This document shows, piece by piece, positions 61,159 to 64,000 of a DNA stretch of 64,000 bases (positions are counted from its first letter, which is position 1; every line of letters begins with the position of its first letter). The DNA lies in the NCBI GenBank assembly GCA_038148895.1, contig JBBVGQ010000001.1. One strand, written 5' to 3'. The notes under the pieces are model-generated. The model saw only the letters and a list, made by a program, of their open reading frames with translations. It had not been told where the DNA came from and searched no databases. A program made the translations under genes and the position numbers. Source of the stretch: Tamlana sp038148895 (GTDB lineage Bacteria; Bacteroidota; Bacteroidia; Flavobacteriales; Flavobacteriaceae).

Positions 61159-63030
61159 CTATCTACCCATATAAACAAGTAAAACAGAAATATCATTTGG
61201 CGAAACGCCACTTATTCTTGATGCCTGTGAAACAGTCGTTGGTTGAATCTTTTTCAGTTTTTCACGCGCCTCAAAACTCATGGACTTGATTTTTGAATAA
61301 TCAAAATTCTCAGGGATTTTTACATACTCGAGTCTGCTTAATTTATCAGCATTGTTTTTTTCTTTGGCTATGTAGCCGGAATATTTTACTTGAATTTCGG
61401 CCTGCTCAATAATTTCAACATCTAAATTATTTTCTTTTATGTAAGACTCCACCTCCTCAATTTTTCGAATATCATTCATTTCGATATTTGGGCGCGCAAA
61501 AACCTTAAACAGCTTTCCTGATTGTTTTACGGGAGAGGACTCCTTCTCTTCCAAAATAGGATTAATGTCCTCCGGCTTTACGCTCAAGTTTTCAAAAAAG
61601 CTTACGAATTTTTCTGCCGCCTCATGCTTCTCTTCCATTCTTTTTAATCGCTTTTCAGAAGCCAAACCGAGCTCATAACCTTTTGGCGTTAACCTTAAAT
61701 CGGCATTATCCTGTCGTAACAAAGTTCTATATTCCGCACGAGATGTAAACATTCTATACGGCTCCTCGGTTCCTTTAGTGATTAAATCATCTATCAAAAC
61801 ACCAATATAAGCTTCATCCCTTTTTAGTGTGAACGCTTCCTTTTCTTGAACCTTCAAACTGGCGTTAATACCAGCCATTAATCCTTGAGATGCTGCCTCT
61901 TCATAACCAGTTGTTCCGTTAATTTGACCAGCGAAGAAAAGACCATCAACAAGTTTGGTTTCCAAAGTATGCTTCAATTGAGTTGGCGGAAAATAATCAT
62001 ACTCTATGGCGTAACCCGGACGGAAAAACTTAACGTTTTCAAATCCCTTAACAGATCTTAATGCCTTAAATTGAACATCTTCAGGAAGCGAAGTTGAAAA
62101 ACCATTTACATAAACCTCAACTGTATTCCAACCTTCCGGTTCAATAAATAATTGATGCCTATCTTTATCTGCAAAACGATTTATTTTATCTTCAATTGAT
62201 GGGCAATAACGAGGTCCTAAACTTTTAATTCGGCCATTAAACATTGGAGACCTTTCAAACCCTTCACGTAATAAATCATGCACCAATTCACTGGTGTAAG
62301 TCATATGACATGAACGCTGCTTTTCTAAAGGCTTTGTAACATCTAAATACGAAAATTTTTCAGGGTTTACATCGCCAGGTTGTTCAATCATTTTGGAATA
62401 ATCCAAACTTCTTCCGTCAACCCTAGGCGGCGTTCCAGTTTTCATTCTGCCTGAGTCAAAACCTAAATCAACTAACTGTTCGGTAATCCCAGTCGCAGCT
62501 TTTTCGCCTGCACGGCCCCCACCAAAATTCTTGTCTCCTATATGAATTAATCCGTTCAAAAAAGTACCATTGGTTAAAACAACTGCTTTAGACTTTATCT
62601 CAACCCCCAAAGATGTTTTTACTCCAGCAACTTTGTTACCATCCATCAAAAGCCCTGAAACCATTTCTTGATAAAAATCAAGATTCGGGGTTTGCTCTAA
62701 AAGCATCCTCCAATCTTCAGCGAAACGCATTCTATCACTCTGCACTCTCGGGCTCCACATAGCTGGCCCTTTCGATTTGTTCAACATTTTGAACTGAATT
62801 GCTGAAGTGTCGGACACAATCCCGCTATAGCCGCCCAAAGCATCAATTTCACGAACAATCTGCCCCTTAGCAATTCCACCCATAGCTGGGTTGCACGACA
62901 TTTGAGCAATGTTCTGCAAGTTCATGGTAACCAGCAGTGTTTTGCTACCCATATTTGCAGCTGCGGCCGCAGCCTCGCTTCCAGCGTGACCAGCACCAAC
63001 CACTATAACATCATAAACCTCGTTAAACAT
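61159..63030 (-). CDS. mnmG: tRNA uridine-5-carboxymethylaminomethyl modification enzyme MnmG (GidA)
   Basis: The FAD enzyme, with MnmE, modifies the wobble uridine of several tRNAs. It has VVGAGHAGSEAAAAAA (dinucleotide fold), NPAMGGIAKGQIVREIDALGG, TGTPPRVDGRSLDYS, PRYCPSIEDKI and GTTGYEEAASQGLMAG. The start is the ATG at 63030 (MFNEVYDVIVVG, 623 residues). An ATG seven codons upstream lies on the parS-like palindrome and is unlikely. The gene is flanked by two parS-like sites. Confidence 0.97.
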   Translation of the reverse strand: MFNEVYDVIVVGAGHAGSEAAAAAANMGSKTLLVTMNLQNIAQMSCNPAMGGIAKGQIVREIDALGGYSGIVSDTSAIQFKMLNKSKGPAMWSPRVQSDRMRFAEDWRMLLEQTPNLDFYQEMVSGLLMDGNKVAGVKTSLGVEIKSKAVVLTNGTFLNGLIHIGDKNFGGGRAGEKAATGITEQLVDLGFDSGRMKTGTPPRVDGRSLDYSKMIEQPGDVNPEKFSYLDVTKPLEKQRSCHMTYTSELVHDLLREGFERSPMFNGRIKSLGPRYCPSIEDKINRFADKDRHQLFIEPEGWNTVEVYVNGFSTSLPEDVQFKALRSVKGFENVKFFRPGYAIEYDYFPPTQLKHTLETKLVDGLFFAGQINGTTGYEEAASQGLMAGINASLKVQEKEAFTLKRDEAYIGVLIDDLITKGTEEPYRMFTSRAEYRTLLRQDNADLRLTPKGYELGLASEKRLKRMEEKHEAAEKFVSFFENLSVKPEDINPILEEKESSPVKQSGKLFKVFARPNIEMNDIRKIEEVESYIKENNLDVEIIEQAEIQVKYSGYIAKEKNNADKLSRLEYVKIPENFDYSKIKSMSFEAREKLKKIQPTTVSQASRISGVSPNDISVLLVYMGR

Positions 63031-63048
63031 AATCTTTGTGTTGAAAAA

Positions 63049-63068
63049 CATGTTCCACGTGGAACATG
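63049..63068. other. parS-like site 2 (upstream of mnmG)
   Basis: A perfect 20-base palindrome, CATGTTCCACGTGGAACATG, lies between the mnmG -7 box and start codon. It contains the 16-base TGTTCCACGTGGAACA, a strong parS match. Confidence 0.8.
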
Positions 63069-63083
63069 CAAATTTTAGGTCTG

Positions 63084-63091
63084 CAAATATA
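63084..63091 (-). promoter_or_regulatory. -7 box for mnmG
   Basis: TATATTTG on the minus strand matches TAnnTTTG. Transcription would start near 63078, so the parS-like palindrome would lie in the mnmG leader. Confidence 0.5.
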
Positions 63092-63102
63092 CATTGAATT
63101 CT

Positions 63103-63519
63103 TTAATTTGAAACAAGTTGATTCAAGTAGAAGTTTTCCTTGTCTCTCATTAGTCTTGCATCACCATCGCTCTTGTCTTTGTAGCCACAATAATGTAGTA
63201 CACCGTGAACAATTACCCGATGCAACTCGTCCTCAAAGGAAACATTAAAATCTTTAGCGTTGTCCTCTACTCGTTCAATAGAAATAAAAATATCTCCCTG
63301 TATAATTTTTCCGATAGAATAATCGAAACTAATTATGTCGGTTAAGGTGTCATGATTTAGAAACTCAACATTCAATTTGTGCAAATATTCATCATCACAA
63401 AACACATAATTGATTTCTTCAATTTTGTGATTTTCCGATGAAATGGTATTTAAAATCCATGCTGAAAGTTGACCTTCATTTCTCAACTTAAAGTCAGTTT
63501 CATAATTGAAATTAATCAT
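63103..63519 (-). CDS. ybeY: Endoribonuclease YbeY (16S rRNA maturation)
   Basis: The 138-residue metalloprotein has NVEFLNHDTLTDIISFDYS and RVIVHGVLHYCGYKDK. The first two metal ligands are His105 and His109. The third canonical histidine (HxxxHxxxxxH) is aspartate (Asp115) here, in the C-G-Y-K-D-K form I recall from Bacteroidetes YbeY. It overlaps the preceding DUF4175 gene by 8 bases. Confidence 0.9.
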   Translation of the reverse strand: MINFNYETDFKLRNEGQLSAWILNTISSENHKIEEINYVFCDDEYLHKLNVEFLNHDTLTDIISFDYSIGKIIQGDIFISIERVEDNAKDFNVSFEDELHRVIVHGVLHYCGYKDKSDGDARLMRDKENFYLNQLVSN

Positions 63520-64000
63520 CTCCTCCCTTAAAATATTCTTGCACTTTCCTTTTATAAACTTGTTGCAAAGGTAACGCCTGTCTGTTTAATATTTCGGTAG
63601 TTTGAAAATATTCCTTTGCCATTGGAATTTGATTGTTTGGATTATTATAAAAATTCTTTTTATTGGTTTCAGATTCACGCTTATCATCCTCTCCTTGTTG
63701 AAATGTTGCATTCTCCAATTTAAGCAATTGATGTTTCAAGTCCATCATTTTTTGAAGCGTCTGGTTAGTAAATCCCTTATTCAAAAGATCCAACTCAATA
63801 TCCTCCATCTTTCTTACAAGAGCGTCTCCATTACCACTTTTCCCTTCCTTGGCCAATTTATCCTGAAGGGCTTGTCGTAACTGTTGCTGCTGTTGGTAAA
63901 TTTCATAAAGTAAACCGTTTAAATCTTCATTAGTACCCTGGCCTTCTCCTCCAGTTTGCTCACCATTTTCTCCTTTGTTATTAGCTTTTCCCATTTCACC
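63512..64000 (-). CDS. DUF4175-like protein, C-terminal part cut by window edge
   Basis: The frame is open from the right edge for at least 162 codons. It shows a glycine/glutamate/glutamine-rich linker (GENGEQTGGEGQGTNEDL), then coiled-coil helices rich in Q and K (LLYEIYQQQQQLRQALQDKL). It ends LNRQALPLQQVYKRKVQEYF. This matches the C-terminus of DUF4175, a large membrane-attached protein common in Bacteroidetes. The N-terminal membrane part lies outside. Its function is unknown. Confidence 0.75.
   Translation of the reverse strand, partial: GEMGKANNKGENGEQTGGEGQGTNEDLNGLLYEIYQQQQQLRQALQDKLAKEGKSGNGDALVRKMEDIELDLLNKGFTNQTLQKMMDLKHQLLKLENATFQQGEDDKRESETNKKNFYNNPNNQIPMAKEYFQTTEILNRQALPLQQVYKRKVQEYFKGGDD

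Noticed and set aside
63031..63051. Upstream ATG for mnmG
   Set aside because: The ATG is part of the parS-like palindrome, and the family start MFNEVYDVIVVG is at 63030.
1..64000. CRISPR array, tRNA/rRNA genes, insertion sequences or prophage
   Set aside because: No regularly spaced direct repeats, no cloverleaf-like gaps, no transposase, integrase or phage structural genes were seen; intergenic gaps are nearly all under 210 bases.

Overview
This 64-kb window reads as chromosomal DNA of a gliding-lineage marine Bacteroidetes, most likely a member of the Flavobacteriaceae. The reasons are the low G+C content, Bacteroidetes-type promoters (TAnnTTTG at -7) in place of Shine-Dalgarno leaders, many lineage-restricted families (DUF5687, DUF6168, DUF6341, DUF6427, DUF6909, DUF4837), a SprE-like gliding/T9SS lipoprotein, and an F-ATPase operon without atpD/atpC. 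Family names are from recall of protein features; no database search was run. Almost all of the sequence is coding, and no gene-free stretch exceeds 300 bases. I saw no rRNA, tRNA, CRISPR array or insertion sequence.

Layout. 1-1002: 3' part of a polysaccharide flippase. 1191-10006 (minus): sprE, a bactofilin, AtpZ-like, a DUF6168 membrane protein, then atpB-E-F-H-A-G, with hairpins and a small repeat element inside the operon. 10124-12734 (minus): two-gene ABC exporter plus a DUF2059 protein. 12871-18917: an oxidoreductase, a GT9/DUF4254 pair, upp, two small membrane-protein genes and purD, arranged in alternating and often overlapping convergent/divergent pairs.

19009-48779 is a large surface-polysaccharide locus. 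It holds a CapK-like adenylating enzyme, WecB, an initiating polyprenyl-phosphate sugar transferase, UDP-glucuronate and UDP-xylose synthesis, two O-antigen-polymerase-like proteins, several glycosyltransferases, a Wzx flippase, GDP-fucose and dTDP-rhamnose pathways, and a Wzz-like chain-length protein. Embedded in it is a complete sulfate-activation and recycling set (cysD, cysN, cysC, cysQ), a tandem DUF2061 membrane protein and a sulfotransferase, with no PAPS reductase. The simplest reading is that this cell makes a sulfated polysaccharide. A GT2-GT39-lipoprotein block sits between cysD and cysN.

48789-57132 (mostly minus): DUF6909 (nucleoside-phosphorylase-like C-terminus), a GH3-family enzyme, an M23 peptidase, tatA (plus), DUF4837, a LysM lytic transglycosylase and pgk. 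57326-64000: holB and a lipid kinase (plus), then an OmpH/Skp-like lipoprotein, a methyltransferase, mnmG, ybeY and a DUF4175 C-terminus (minus). mnmG is bracketed by two parS-like palindromes, which suggests that this end lies in the ParB-loaded, origin-proximal part of the chromosome.
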